This document shows, one piece after another, positions 7,676 to 16,067 of a stretch of 64,000 bases of DNA (within the stretch, counting starts at the first letter, position 1; the number at the start of each line of letters is the position of its first letter). The stretch comes from LMUY01 sp964242215 (GTDB lineage Bacteria; Pseudomonadota; Alphaproteobacteria; Acetobacterales; Acetobacteraceae), in contig CAXTCJ010000016.1 of NCBI GenBank assembly GCA_964242215.1, positions 1 through 64,000 of the forward strand. Reading direction: 5' to 3'. The notes under the pieces were generated by a model that ran no database searches, had not been told where the DNA came from, and saw nothing but the letters and a program-made list of their open reading frames with translations. The translations under genes were made by a program, and so were the position numbers.

Positions 7676-8767
7676 ATGTGCGCGGAGATCATGGAGGTGC
7701 TTTCTCGACTGGTCGGCTCAGGCGCCGTCGCGGGCGAGATCGGTCGCGGCCGCTATGGCGTGGTTGCGAAGACGGCGCCGGGTCTCGGTACCGTTGCGCT
7801 CGAGCTTGAGGCTTTGCTACGCACCAATCCCGTCACCGCACCCACCCCGGCACAAAGCGACGATCCGGCTCTGGCGCGGGATGGGCTGACTGGGGCACAG
7901 ACAGCCAGCGCCCTGCGCTTGGCACTCGCCCGGTTCGCCGACGGTCGCACCCGGGCTACGGACGATGCCAGCTTCAGCCACGGCCTGGGCGAGTTCATCG
8001 CCAGCACCCAGATCAGCGCCCGCAATGTGCGCACGACACTGGCCGAGAACCACTTCCGCCTGGCATTCCAGCCGATCGTCAATCTCGACACGCAGGAGGT
8101 CCACCATTACGAGGCGCTGATCCGGCCGACGATCACGCCGGGCAGCGCGATCCAGAGTACGCAGGATTTTGTTACCTTCGCCGAGGCGGTCGGCTTGTCC
8201 GAAGAGCTGGATTGGGCGGTGATGCAACAGGCCGTCGCGGCGCTGCGCGGCTCCCCGAATACAAAGGTCGCCGTCAACGTCTCCGGCCTGTCGATGCAGA
8301 GCCCGGCGTTCTGCGACCGCATCACCAGGCTGCTGGCCAAACAGCCGGTGCCGGGCCGTATCCTGGTGGAGCTGACTGAGACCGCCGACATACACAACGT
8401 GGCCAGCGCGTCGGCCACGATCGACCGGTTGCGGGCGATGCAGGTCCAGATTTGTATCGACGATTTTGGTGCCGGCGCGGCCGCGTTCCGCTATCTGCGG
8501 GAATTCCGAAGCGATTACGTGAAGCTGGACGGCGCCTATGTCCGCGGCGCGCTGCACAATGCGCGCGAACACGGCTTCCTGCTGAATATGATCGAGCTGG
8601 CAAATTTCGTCGGCGCCAAAGTCATTGCCGAGATGATCGAGCAGGAAGACCAGGCGCAGATGATGCGGGACCTGGGCGTCGAGTATGGGCAGGGCTGGCT
8701 ATTCGGCAGACCGGGCGCGCTGCCCGGAAGCCTTGAGCACGACAACGCCGGTCGAGGTGACGATTGA
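7676..8767 (+). CDS. EAL-domain cyclic di-GMP phosphodiesterase
   Basis: The EAL domain (about the last 240 residues) keeps all main catalytic motifs: FQPIVN, the signature YEALIRP, AVNVSG, LVELTE, CIDDFGAG, YVKLDG, VIAEMIE and GQGWLFGRP. It should hydrolyse cyclic di-GMP to pGpG. The first 120 or so residues look like a worn GGDEF-like or linker region with no recognisable catalytic motif, and no membrane segment is present. The start is uncertain: GTG 7667, ATG 7676 and ATG 7691 are all possible, and an 18-codon frame ends 1 nt before 7676. The gene is divergent from the PYP-diguanylate cyclase pair, so synthesis and breakdown of the messenger are encoded side by side. Confidence 0.9.
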   Translation: MCAEIMEVLSRLVGSGAVAGEIGRGRYGVVAKTAPGLGTVALELEALLRTNPVTAPTPAQSDDPALARDGLTGAQTASALRLALARFADGRTRATDDASFSHGLGEFIASTQISARNVRTTLAENHFRLAFQPIVNLDTQEVHHYEALIRPTITPGSAIQSTQDFVTFAEAVGLSEELDWAVMQQAVAALRGSPNTKVAVNVSGLSMQSPAFCDRITRLLAKQPVPGRILVELTETADIHNVASASATIDRLRAMQVQICIDDFGAGAAAFRYLREFRSDYVKLDGAYVRGALHNAREHGFLLNMIELANFVGAKVIAEMIEQEDQAQMMRDLGVEYGQGWLFGRPGALPGSLEHDNAGRGDD

Positions 8768-8842
8768 GACTCACAGGGGTGGCCTGGAGATTCGCGATTG
8801 CGACGCCCGCAACTCGCCCTGGGCCGGCACCTTATAGACGGC

Positions 8843-9751
8843 ATGCAACCTTTCCCGCGCCGTGCATTGCTGGCGTCCCTGGCTCTGCCGGCCCTGCAAG
8901 GCTGTGCCGCGCCACTGCCGCCGTTGCCATTCAACGCCACCAGCCCGGAAGCGCAGGCGCTGCTGCAAGCCAGCGCGGCGGCACACGGCGCGGACGCCTT
9001 TGCGATGCTCACAGATGTGAGCGTGAGCTACGACGGCCAATGGCGCGCGCTAGTGAACACCTTGCAGCCGGCCTTGGTCGATGCCGGCTTCCGCGGCCGC
9101 TCGGACGAGCGATTGTTGCCGCGAGGCCGCCTTGTCGCGCAGTCGTACACAGGGCCGAAGGGACGCAAGCAGGTCGTCCGCCGCACCGCCGCCCACGGCG
9201 ATGGCGACGTGCGCCTCTGGCTCAATGGTCAGGAGACGCATGATGCCGAGCGTTGTGATGCGGCCGCCCTGGTGGCCGACGGCTACGACCTGTTCTTGTG
9301 CGGCCCGATGCTGCTGGCGGGAGCCTGGATGACCGACCGCTCGCTGGTAATGCAAGTGACGCCCCGGCAACGGATCACGGTGGGAGGCCAAGATCACGAG
9401 TGCGACGTGCTGAGGCTTAGCTCCGCGCCAGGACTGGGGTTGTCTCGCTCCGACCAGCTCGCCGTTTTCATCGATCGCGAGGAGCGGCTGATGCGCCGAG
9501 TGCGCTTCACCCTGGACGGGTTGGAGGCTACTCGCGGTGCCGTCGCAGAGGTCGATACTTGGGCGCACGTGATGCTGCAGGGTGTACGCTGGCCGACTCA
9601 GTTCCACGAACGCCTACTTCGCCCGGCGCCCCTGCCAGTGCACGATTGGCACATGACAGGGCTCGACGTGAACCGAGGCTTCGCACTGAGCGACATAAGC
9701 ACGGCCGAGTTCACGGGTGGCGCGGCGGCCCCGGCCATGCCTTTGGCGTAG
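8843..9751 (+). CDS. Lipoprotein of unknown function
   Basis: The protein starts MQPFPRRALLASLALPALQG followed by Cys, a typical lipoprotein signal with lipobox LQGC, so the mature part is anchored to a membrane. About 280 residues follow without any motif I recognise. The segments LNGQETHD, ITVGGQDHECDVLRLS and FIDREERLMRRVRFTLDG look like beta strands of an outer-membrane-associated or LolA-like barrel half, but this is only an impression. A longer frame from TTG at 8798 exists, but only the ATG at 8843 places the signal peptide at the start. The gene is 75 nt after the EAL gene on the same strand. Confidence 0.7.
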   Translation: MQPFPRRALLASLALPALQGCAAPLPPLPFNATSPEAQALLQASAAAHGADAFAMLTDVSVSYDGQWRALVNTLQPALVDAGFRGRSDERLLPRGRLVAQSYTGPKGRKQVVRRTAAHGDGDVRLWLNGQETHDAERCDAAALVADGYDLFLCGPMLLAGAWMTDRSLVMQVTPRQRITVGGQDHECDVLRLSSAPGLGLSRSDQLAVFIDREERLMRRVRFTLDGLEATRGAVAEVDTWAHVMLQGVRWPTQFHERLLRPAPLPVHDWHMTGLDVNRGFALSDISTAEFTGGAAAPAMPLA

Positions 9752-9876
9752 TCGCAGCCCCGAGCATGTCTGGTGAGGTCGAAGCAGCCCTGACCGAACA
9801 TTGGATTGTACAGCGCAACGCTGTCGCCGGCACCAGCGGCCCGGTCACGCGTTAGCCTCCAAAAGGAGTGCACATC

Positions 9877-10869
9877 ATGGCGCAGAGCGAGATCGAACAC
9901 CGGCGGTTGGGCCAAAGCGAGTTGACCGTATCACCCGTTGGGCTCGGCTGTATGTCGCTGTCCGGCGTTTATGGTGTGGCAGAAGACCCGGTTTCCGAAC
10001 GCCTGATCCAGCACGCCCTGGATCTTGGCGTGAACCACCTCGACAGCTCGGACATGTATGGCTGGGGCCATAACGAGGGCGTTGTCGGGCGGGCCATCCA
10101 GGGGCGACGCGACGAGGTAATGCTGGCGAGCAAGTTCGGCCAAGTCCAGCGCGAGGGCGGCGCGAATGGCGTCGATGGGCGGCCGGATTACGTGGCGCAG
10201 GCGTGCGACGCCAGTTTGCGCCGCCTCGGCGTCGACGTGATCGACCTGTATTATCAGCACCGGGTCGACCCGTCGGTCCCGATCGAGGACACCGTCGGCG
10301 CGATGGCGACGCTCGTGCAGCAGGGCAAGGTGCGATTTCTGGGCCTGTCCGAAGCCCGCCCGGACACGATCCGCCGGGCCCATGCCGTGCACCCGATCAC
10401 GGCGGTGCAGACGGAATACTCCATCCTCTACCGTGCCGAAGCCGAAGAGACGCGGCAGACGACGCGCGATCTCGGCATCAGCTTCGTCGCCTATTCGCCG
10501 CTCGGCCGCGGACTGCTGGCGGGGGCGATCCGCAGCGCCACCGACATCGATGGCCGGCGCGCGGCCCATCCCCGCTTCCAGGGCGAGAACTTCACCCGCA
10601 ATCGCGAACTCGCCGGCGCGATCGAGGCACTTGCGGGGGAAAAGGGCTGCACGCCGGCGCAGCTCACGCTGGCGTGGTTGCTGGCGCAGGGGGATGACGT
10701 CGTGACCATTCCGGGCACTCGCCACGCCGCTCGGCTGGAAGAGAATCTCGGTGCTCTCGCCGTGACGCTCTCGCCGGAGGAGGTTGCAAGCCTCAGCAGC
10801 GCCATTCCGGCCGACGCCGCTGCCGGGTCGCGCTACCCGGACGCCGGCATGCGAGCGGTCTACCTCTAG
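9877..10869 (+). CDS. Aldo/keto reductase
   Basis: This cytoplasmic NADPH-dependent TIM-barrel reductase has the family motifs: GLGCMSLSGVYG at the start, HLDSSDMYGWG with the catalytic Asp and Tyr, MLASKFG with the lysine, and YYQHRVDP with the His. The cofactor region is YSPLGRGLLAG and ends with IPGTRHAARLEENLGAL. It closely resembles the plus-strand enzyme at 53143-54129: both share QHRVDPS, PIEDTVGAMA, VRFLGLSEA and RRAHAVHPITA. The ATG at 9877 is 8 nt after AAAAGGAG, so the in-frame GTG at 9868 is less likely. The substrate is unknown. The next gene begins 2 nt after its stop, so they form an operon. Confidence 0.93.
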   Translation: MAQSEIEHRRLGQSELTVSPVGLGCMSLSGVYGVAEDPVSERLIQHALDLGVNHLDSSDMYGWGHNEGVVGRAIQGRRDEVMLASKFGQVQREGGANGVDGRPDYVAQACDASLRRLGVDVIDLYYQHRVDPSVPIEDTVGAMATLVQQGKVRFLGLSEARPDTIRRAHAVHPITAVQTEYSILYRAEAEETRQTTRDLGISFVAYSPLGRGLLAGAIRSATDIDGRRAAHPRFQGENFTRNRELAGAIEALAGEKGCTPAQLTLAWLLAQGDDVVTIPGTRHAARLEENLGALAVTLSPEEVASLSSAIPADAAAGSRYPDAGMRAVYL

Positions 10870-10871
10870 CC

Positions 10872-11699
10872 ATGCCAGCACTCACCATGCCAGGCTCGAC
10901 CACCCAGCCTCTCGCCGAGGGCAAGATCCTGCTCGACATCGCCGACGGGATCGGCACCATCACGTTCAATAACCCCGAGAAGCGCAACGCGATGTCGCTC
11001 GCGATGTGGGAGGCGCTGGGGGACGCCTTGGCTGTCCTGCGGTATAACCCGGCGGTTCACGTCGTGGTGCTGATGGGCGCGGGGGGCAAGGCGTTCGTCT
11101 CGGGCGCGGACATCAGCCAGTTCGAAAAAGAGCGCCACGACGCGGCATCGGCCGAAGTCTACGCAGGGCGCAGCAACGCGGGCCGGGAGGCGTTGGCGGC
11201 GTTCCCGAAGCCAACGATCGCTTGCATCACCGGGTTCTGCATCGGCGGCGGGCTGCAGCTTGCCATGTTGGCCGACATGCGGTTCGCAGCAGAGGGCAGC
11301 CAGTTTGGCATCCCGGCGGCCAAGCTCGGCCTCGCCTATGGTTATGACGGGCTGCGCAACCTGGTCTCCCTCGTAGGACCATCCTGGGCCAGGTTTCTGA
11401 TGTTTACCGGAATGCGGATCGATGCCGCCGAAGCCCTTCGCATCGGCCTGATCGAGCGGGTTTATCTGGCCAGCGAAGTCATGAACGCCACACTGACGGT
11501 GGCCCGTACGATTGCGGAGAACGCCCCGCTTGCGGTGCAGGCCGCGCGACTGACGATTGGCGAACTGCTGAAAGACCCGGACCAGCGCGACATGGCGGGC
11601 ATCAAGCAGATCAGCACCGCCTGCATGAACAGCGCCGATTTCCGCGAGGGCAGGCAGGCTTTCATGGAGAAGCGCGCCCCTCGTTTCACCGGCCGGTAG
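10872..11699 (+). CDS. Enoyl-CoA hydratase/isomerase (crotonase) family protein lacking both hydratase glutamates
   Basis: The 275-residue protein has the crotonase fold: FNNPEKRNAMS, the oxyanion-hole segments KAFVSGADISQF and FCIGGGLQLAMLAD, then FGIPAAKLGLAYGYDGLRNL and a C-terminal helix ending RAPRFTGR. In rat enoyl-CoA hydratase the two catalytic glutamates lie in GGGCEL and QPEILLG. Here these positions are Gln (GGGLQL) and Ala (GIPAAKLG). It is therefore unlikely to hydrate enoyl-CoA and more likely to be a decarboxylase, hydrolase or another crotonase type. It is 2 nt downstream of the aldo/keto reductase. Start: ATG at 10872; the ATG at 10887 is also possible, and neither has a strong ribosome-binding site. 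Confidence 0.88.
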   Translation: MPALTMPGSTTQPLAEGKILLDIADGIGTITFNNPEKRNAMSLAMWEALGDALAVLRYNPAVHVVVLMGAGGKAFVSGADISQFEKERHDAASAEVYAGRSNAGREALAAFPKPTIACITGFCIGGGLQLAMLADMRFAAEGSQFGIPAAKLGLAYGYDGLRNLVSLVGPSWARFLMFTGMRIDAAEALRIGLIERVYLASEVMNATLTVARTIAENAPLAVQAARLTIGELLKDPDQRDMAGIKQISTACMNSADFREGRQAFMEKRAPRFTGR

Positions 11700-11702
11700 C
11701 GC

Positions 11703-12488
11703 CTAGGGAGCAGCGGGCGGCGCGACCTCGGCAGATCTCTGACCGGATGCGGCAAGTGCGTTGGCCACGAACCCGGAGGATTTCATTGCCTCCACAAACC
11801 GGACGAGCGTGGGCAGTCCGGCGGCGTGCGACTTAGGAAGGCCCATCGCCTGCTCGATCTCCTCGAAGTGGCCCGGCAACAGCCGCATGGACGGGTTTGC
11901 CGCGACCAACTCGGCCAATGGCGCCCGTACACCCGCCAGAACGCCCGCCTGTCCGGCATTGAACGCCGCGATTGCAGCCGCGGTATCTTTCGCCCGAAGC
12001 AGCGTGGCGTGCTGCAGCGCGCGGGACAAGTATAGGTCGTAGGCGCTGCCTTGCGCGACGGCGATCCGCACGCCGGGCGCGTCCACGGCCTCGGTCGCCT
12101 GCAAGGCCGAGGCCTTCGGCACGACGTAGCTGCCTTCGATCACCACATAGGGCGGGGTGAAGTCGATGCCGGTTGCTCGCTGCGGGTCGATGGCCAGGAA
12201 TGCGACATCCCAACGATCGTCCGCGACCGCCTTGGGCACCTCGCCTGCCTCGTGGAAGATCACGAACTGCACCGGAACCCCAAGTTGCTTGGCGAGGGCG
12301 CGGGCCAGTTCGGCCGAGACGCCTTTCGGATCGGCCTCGGAGGTGCCGCGCTGGGCGAGCACCGGGTTGCCGTAGTTGATCGCAGCCCGTAGCACGCCGC
12401 CTGGTGCGAGGTCCTTCGCCGCATCGGTCTGCGCGCCAGCCGACGTTGTAAGCGTCAGCAACAGGGCGAGGCCGTATCCCAGCCGCAT
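11703..12488 (-). CDS. Periplasmic solute-binding protein, family 3 (amino-acid type)
   Basis: The protein starts MRLGYGLALLLTLTTSAGAQ, a clear Sec signal. The rest is the family-3 binding fold: VLRAAINYGNPVLA, GVSAELARALAKQLGVPVQF, WDVAFLAIDPQRATGIDFT and VRIAVAQGSAYDLYL. Family-3 receptors usually bind polar amino acids or related compounds for an ABC importer, but no permease or ATPase gene is adjacent, so this is an orphan receptor or a signalling receptor. Its ATG overlaps the stop of the upstream hydrolase gene by one base (TGATG), so it is coupled to it. The frame can be extended 62 codons upstream, but that part is a shadow of the hydrolase gene. Confidence 0.88.
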   Translation of the reverse strand: MRLGYGLALLLTLTTSAGAQTDAAKDLAPGGVLRAAINYGNPVLAQRGTSEADPKGVSAELARALAKQLGVPVQFVIFHEAGEVPKAVADDRWDVAFLAIDPQRATGIDFTPPYVVIEGSYVVPKASALQATEAVDAPGVRIAVAQGSAYDLYLSRALQHATLLRAKDTAAAIAAFNAGQAGVLAGVRAPLAELVAANPSMRLLPGHFEEIEQAMGLPKSHAAGLPTLVRFVEAMKSSGFVANALAASGQRSAEVAPPAAP

Positions 12489-13462
12489 CACAGGTTGGCC
12501 TGCCAAGCGATCGGCACCAGGCGGTAGCCGGTCGACACCTTTTCGACGTGGCCGAGGGACGGGAAGGCGAAATGGTAGCCCACCACCAGCATGTGGTCGC
12601 TCGCGGCCTGGTCGTAGACGGCATGGCGGGTCTTCGCCGCCTGCTCCGGGTCGTGGTCGTACATCACGTGCCAATCCGGATTGCGCAGGAAGAACTCCGG
12701 AATGTTCGTGACGTCGGATTGCACGAGCAGGCTTTTGGCCCCGGAGGAAACAGCGAACGCCGTGTGGCCCGGCGTATGCCCCGGTGCGGCAATCGCCGTG
12801 ATGCCGGGGGCGACTTCGGTGTTCCAGCGATAGCGGCCGATCCGCTCGTCCAGGCCTGTCAGCACCTTGCGATTATTGGCGAAATACGCCTTCGTCACCG
12901 GGTCGTTGGCCTGAGCCATATTGGTGTCGCTCATCCAGAATGCCCAATCCACCTCGGGGGCAACGATGGTCGCGTTCGGGAAGGCGATGGTGCCGTCCGT
13001 GCGGCGCAGCCCATTGGTATGGTCGGGGTGCAGATGTGATAGCAGGACGATGTCGATCTGCTCGGGCGTGACCCCAGCAGCCTGCAGATTGGCGAACAGC
13101 TGCCCGATCCCTGCCCCGCCCGTCGGCCCGTTGCCAGTATCGATCAGGACCAGCTTGCCGCCGGTGTTGATCAACGTGGGATTGAACGGAACCGTGACGT
13201 CGCCGGCCGGCATGTAGGCGTCGGACGCGGCGACGATCGCCTGGTCGTGCGGAACGTTGGTGACGAATTGCGCCGGCATGGGAAAGCTACGCTCCCCGTC
13301 ATGCAACACCGTAACCTGAGCGTCACCGAGCTGGAATCGGTAATAGCCGGGCGCCTGTGCCGGCGCGATCGGCGCGGCCGCCTGGCTCGTATGGGGCGCA
13401 AGCAGCGCTACGGCGCCACCTGCTGCGGCAGCTGACAGGATTGTCCTTCGGCTGGTTCGCAC
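12488..13462 (-). CDS. Exported metallo-beta-lactamase-fold hydrolase
   Basis: This 324-residue protein begins with a twin-arginine-type leader (RTSRRTILSAAAAGG ... SQAA), so it is probably exported folded. The metal site is HLHPDHTNGL, followed by GHTPGHTAFAV and a later metal-ligand region with HMLVVGYHFAFPS. This arrangement fits the broad lactonase/hydrolase branch of the MBL superfamily that includes N-acyl-homoserine lactonases and aryl hydrolases. The substrate cannot be decided. The start is GTG at 13462 with AAGGGG about 10 nt upstream. The solute-binding protein gene follows with a one-base overlap, suggesting that enzyme and receptor handle related compounds in the periplasm. Confidence 0.88.
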   Translation of the reverse strand: MRTSRRTILSAAAAGGAVALLAPHTSQAAAPIAPAQAPGYYRFQLGDAQVTVLHDGERSFPMPAQFVTNVPHDQAIVAASDAYMPAGDVTVPFNPTLINTGGKLVLIDTGNGPTGGAGIGQLFANLQAAGVTPEQIDIVLLSHLHPDHTNGLRRTDGTIAFPNATIVAPEVDWAFWMSDTNMAQANDPVTKAYFANNRKVLTGLDERIGRYRWNTEVAPGITAIAAPGHTPGHTAFAVSSGAKSLLVQSDVTNIPEFFLRNPDWHVMYDHDPEQAAKTRHAVYDQAASDHMLVVGYHFAFPSLGHVEKVSTGYRLVPIAWQANL

Positions 13463-13512
13463 AGCATTTCACCCCTTGTTGTTCCAGCCGATTATAGGCG
13501 CGTGCCACTGCG

Positions 13513-14178
13513 CTACAATCCCGCACCGGCCCGCTCCTCTCTGTCCCCGATGGCGGCGAGGTAGGCCTGCTTGCTGGGCTGCACGTGGTCGACGCAGAGC
13601 TGGGCCAACGCCCATCGGTCCGACTCGCCGAGCAGCTCGATCATGATGCCGTGCTGCCGTTCGGAATTCCGGAAAGCCTGTTTGTCTGCCAGGGACTTCG
13701 CCCGCATTGGCAGTGACAGGTTCATATAGTCGCGGATGGAATGCACCAGATAGCGGTTGCCGCAGGCACCTAACAGCGTGAGGTGGAACCTATCGTTGGC
13801 CACATGCACCGCCCGCAAATTGCCCTGCTGCTGCGAGCGGCGGTACTGTTCGTTGAGCGCCTGTAGCTGTGCCGCAAGCCCCGGTGGCGGCGGGAACGGC
13901 ACCATGAGGGCGGCCTGCCGCTGCAGGAACTCACGCACCTGATAGATCTCCAACACCTCGTCCGCCGCGTAATGCCGGACGGTCGCACCGACGTTGCGTT
14001 CGCGCAGCACGATGCCCGTCCGCTCCAGCTCCAGCAGCGATTGGCGGATGAAGTGGCGGGTGACGCCGAAGCGCGCCATCAAACCGTCTTCCGTCAGGCG
14101 GGTCCCAGGGGCGAGGATGCCGAAGATGATGTCGTCCTCGATGGCGGTGACCACCGCCCCGTCGTTGGGGTCGGTCAC
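13513..14178 (-). CDS. GntR-family transcriptional regulator with FCD ligand domain
   Basis: The N-terminal winged helix has DDIIFGILAPGTRLTED, LMARFGVTRHFIRQSL and LERTGIVLRERNVG. The all-helical C-terminal half (about residues 75-215) is FCD-like, with ANDRFHLTLLGACGNRYL and HGIMIELLGESDRWAL. Conserved Asp and His residues in such domains bind a metal and a carboxylate ligand. FCD regulators commonly control sugar-acid or organic-acid catabolism. The gene is divergent from the IlvD-type dehydratase gene (185-nt gap), which it probably controls together with other nearby sugar-acid genes. The start is GTG at 14178 without a good ribosome-binding site. Confidence 0.9.
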   Translation of the reverse strand: MTDPNDGAVVTAIEDDIIFGILAPGTRLTEDGLMARFGVTRHFIRQSLLELERTGIVLRERNVGATVRHYAADEVLEIYQVREFLQRQAALMVPFPPPPGLAAQLQALNEQYRRSQQQGNLRAVHVANDRFHLTLLGACGNRYLVHSIRDYMNLSLPMRAKSLADKQAFRNSERQHGIMIELLGESDRWALAQLCVDHVQPSKQAYLAAIGDREERAGAGL

Positions 14179-14363
14179 GACCGCACGAGCGCCTGGGGCT
14201 GCCAGCTCTCTGGACGCGACATTGCGGTTCTCCCGTCATGTTATTGTTCTGACTCAGCCGGCGCCGTCGTGACGTTGTCAATAATCGACCGGCTTGTTAC
14301 AGCAGGTCCCAAGATGGCGTCGAGGTAAGCCGATCGGACGTCGACAACCGGAGGATCAACGGC

Positions 14364-16067
14364 ATGGCCACGGGTATGCGCAAAGGCCTGACCAGCTACG
14401 GCGACGACGGGTTCAGCCTGTTCTTGCGTCGGGCGTTCATCAAGGCGATGGGGTATTCGGACGACGCCCTGTCCCGCCCGATCGTGGGCATCGTCGACAC
14501 CTCCAGCGCCTACAACGCCTGCCACGCCAACGTGCCGCAACTGGTCGAGGCGGCCAAGCGCGGCGTCATGCTGGCCGGCGGCCTCCCGATGCCGTTCCCC
14601 ACCGTGTCGATCCACGAGAGCTTCGCGCACCCGACCAGCATGTTCCTGCGCAACCTCCAATCCATGGACACGGAGGAGATGTGTCGGGCGCAGCCGATGG
14701 ACGCCGTCGTGATGATTGGAGGTTGCGACAAAACGGTGCCGGCGCAGCTGATGGCGGCCGCCAGCCTGGACATCCCCGTGGTGCAACTGGTCACCGGGCC
14801 GATGCTGGTGGGGCACTACAAGGGCGAGGTGCTGGGCGCCTGTACCGACTGCCGCCGATTCTGGGCGCGCCACCGCGCCGGCGAGTTCACCGAGGCCGAG
14901 ATGGACGCGATCAACGGCCGTCTGGCGCCGACGCCGGGCACGTGCATGGTGATGGGGACCGCCTCCACCATGGCCTGCATCGCCGAGGCTTTGGGCATGG
15001 CCCTGCCCGGTTCCGCCGCAATCCCCGCGACCCATGGTGACCGCTTCCGCTGTGCCGAGGACTCCGGCGCCGCCGCGGTTGCCGCGATCGGCCAGCCTGG
15101 GCGCCTGCCGAAGGACATCATGACCCCGGCGGCATTCCGCAATGCCCAGGTGGTGCTGCAGGCCATTGGTGGCTCGACCAACGGGCTGGTGCATTTGGCC
15201 GCGATCGCCGGGCGGCTGGGCATCAAGCTCGACGGCGGCGCATTCGACCGGATGGGCGCGGATGTCCCGGTGCTGATCGACCTGAAGCCGACCGGTGACC
15301 ACTACATGGAACATTTCCACTGGTCCGGGGGCATGCCCAAGCTGATGAAGGAGCTTGGATCCCTATTGGACACCACCGCGCGCACCATCACCGGCGGAAC
15401 GCTGGCAGACGCTGTGGCCGGGGCGGAGGATGTGCCTAATCAGACCGTTATTCGATCGAAGGACAATCCTATCTTTCCCACCGGCGGCATGGCTGTGCTG
15501 GGCGGCAATTTGGCACCGGGCACCGCCGTCATTAAATTCGGCGCCGCGACTCCGGCGCTGCTGCAGCATACCGGGCGCGCCATGGTGTTCGACGGCGTGG
15601 ACGACATGGCGCGCCGCATCGACGACCCGGCGTTGGACGTCAACGCCGACGACGTGCTGGTGCTACGCTACGCCGGCCCGAAGGGTGCACCGGGCATGCC
15701 GGAAGCCGGCTACCTGCCGATCCCCAAAAAGCTGGCCCGCGCGGGCGTGAAGGACATGGTGCGCATTTCGGACGCCCGCATGAGCGGCACGGCGTTCGGT
15801 ACCATCGTGTTGCATATCGTGCCGGAGGCGTGCCTCGGCGGACCGTTGGCGCTGGTGCGAACCGGCGACATGATCAAGCTGGACGTCGCGGGACGCCGGA
15901 TCGACTTGCTGGTGGACGAGGCCGAACTCGCCCGACGGCGCGAGGCATGGATTGCGCCGCCGGCACCGCCCGGCGCGGATCGGGGTTACCTGAAGCTGTA
16001 TTTGGACAGTGTGCTGCAGGCCGACGAAGGATGCGATTTCAGCTTCCTGGTACCGCAGGCTAAATAG
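14364..16067 (+). CDS. IlvD/Edd-family dehydratase, probably acting on a sugar acid
   Basis: The 567-residue protein has the dihydroxy-acid/sugar-acid dehydratase signatures. Cysteines that ligate the iron-sulfur cluster are in SSAYNACHANVP, IGGCDKTVPAQLMAA and GTCMVMGTASTMAC. The C-terminal part has the active-site segment SDARMSGTAFG. Length and sequence pattern are closer to aldonate dehydratases (arabonate, xylonate, gluconate types) than to biosynthetic IlvD. The reaction would be sugar acid to 2-keto-3-deoxy acid plus water. GGAGG is 9 nt before the ATG. The gene ends convergently with the AraD-like gene, the stops overlapping by 8 nt. That enzyme would use the product, and the GntR regulator is divergent upstream. 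Confidence 0.9.
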   Translation: MATGMRKGLTSYGDDGFSLFLRRAFIKAMGYSDDALSRPIVGIVDTSSAYNACHANVPQLVEAAKRGVMLAGGLPMPFPTVSIHESFAHPTSMFLRNLQSMDTEEMCRAQPMDAVVMIGGCDKTVPAQLMAAASLDIPVVQLVTGPMLVGHYKGEVLGACTDCRRFWARHRAGEFTEAEMDAINGRLAPTPGTCMVMGTASTMACIAEALGMALPGSAAIPATHGDRFRCAEDSGAAAVAAIGQPGRLPKDIMTPAAFRNAQVVLQAIGGSTNGLVHLAAIAGRLGIKLDGGAFDRMGADVPVLIDLKPTGDHYMEHFHWSGGMPKLMKELGSLLDTTARTITGGTLADAVAGAEDVPNQTVIRSKDNPIFPTGGMAVLGGNLAPGTAVIKFGAATPALLQHTGRAMVFDGVDDMARRIDDPALDVNADDVLVLRYAGPKGAPGMPEAGYLPIPKKLARAGVKDMVRISDARMSGTAFGTIVLHIVPEACLGGPLALVRTGDMIKLDVAGRRIDLLVDEAELARRREAWIAPPAPPGADRGYLKLYLDSVLQADEGCDFSFLVPQAK

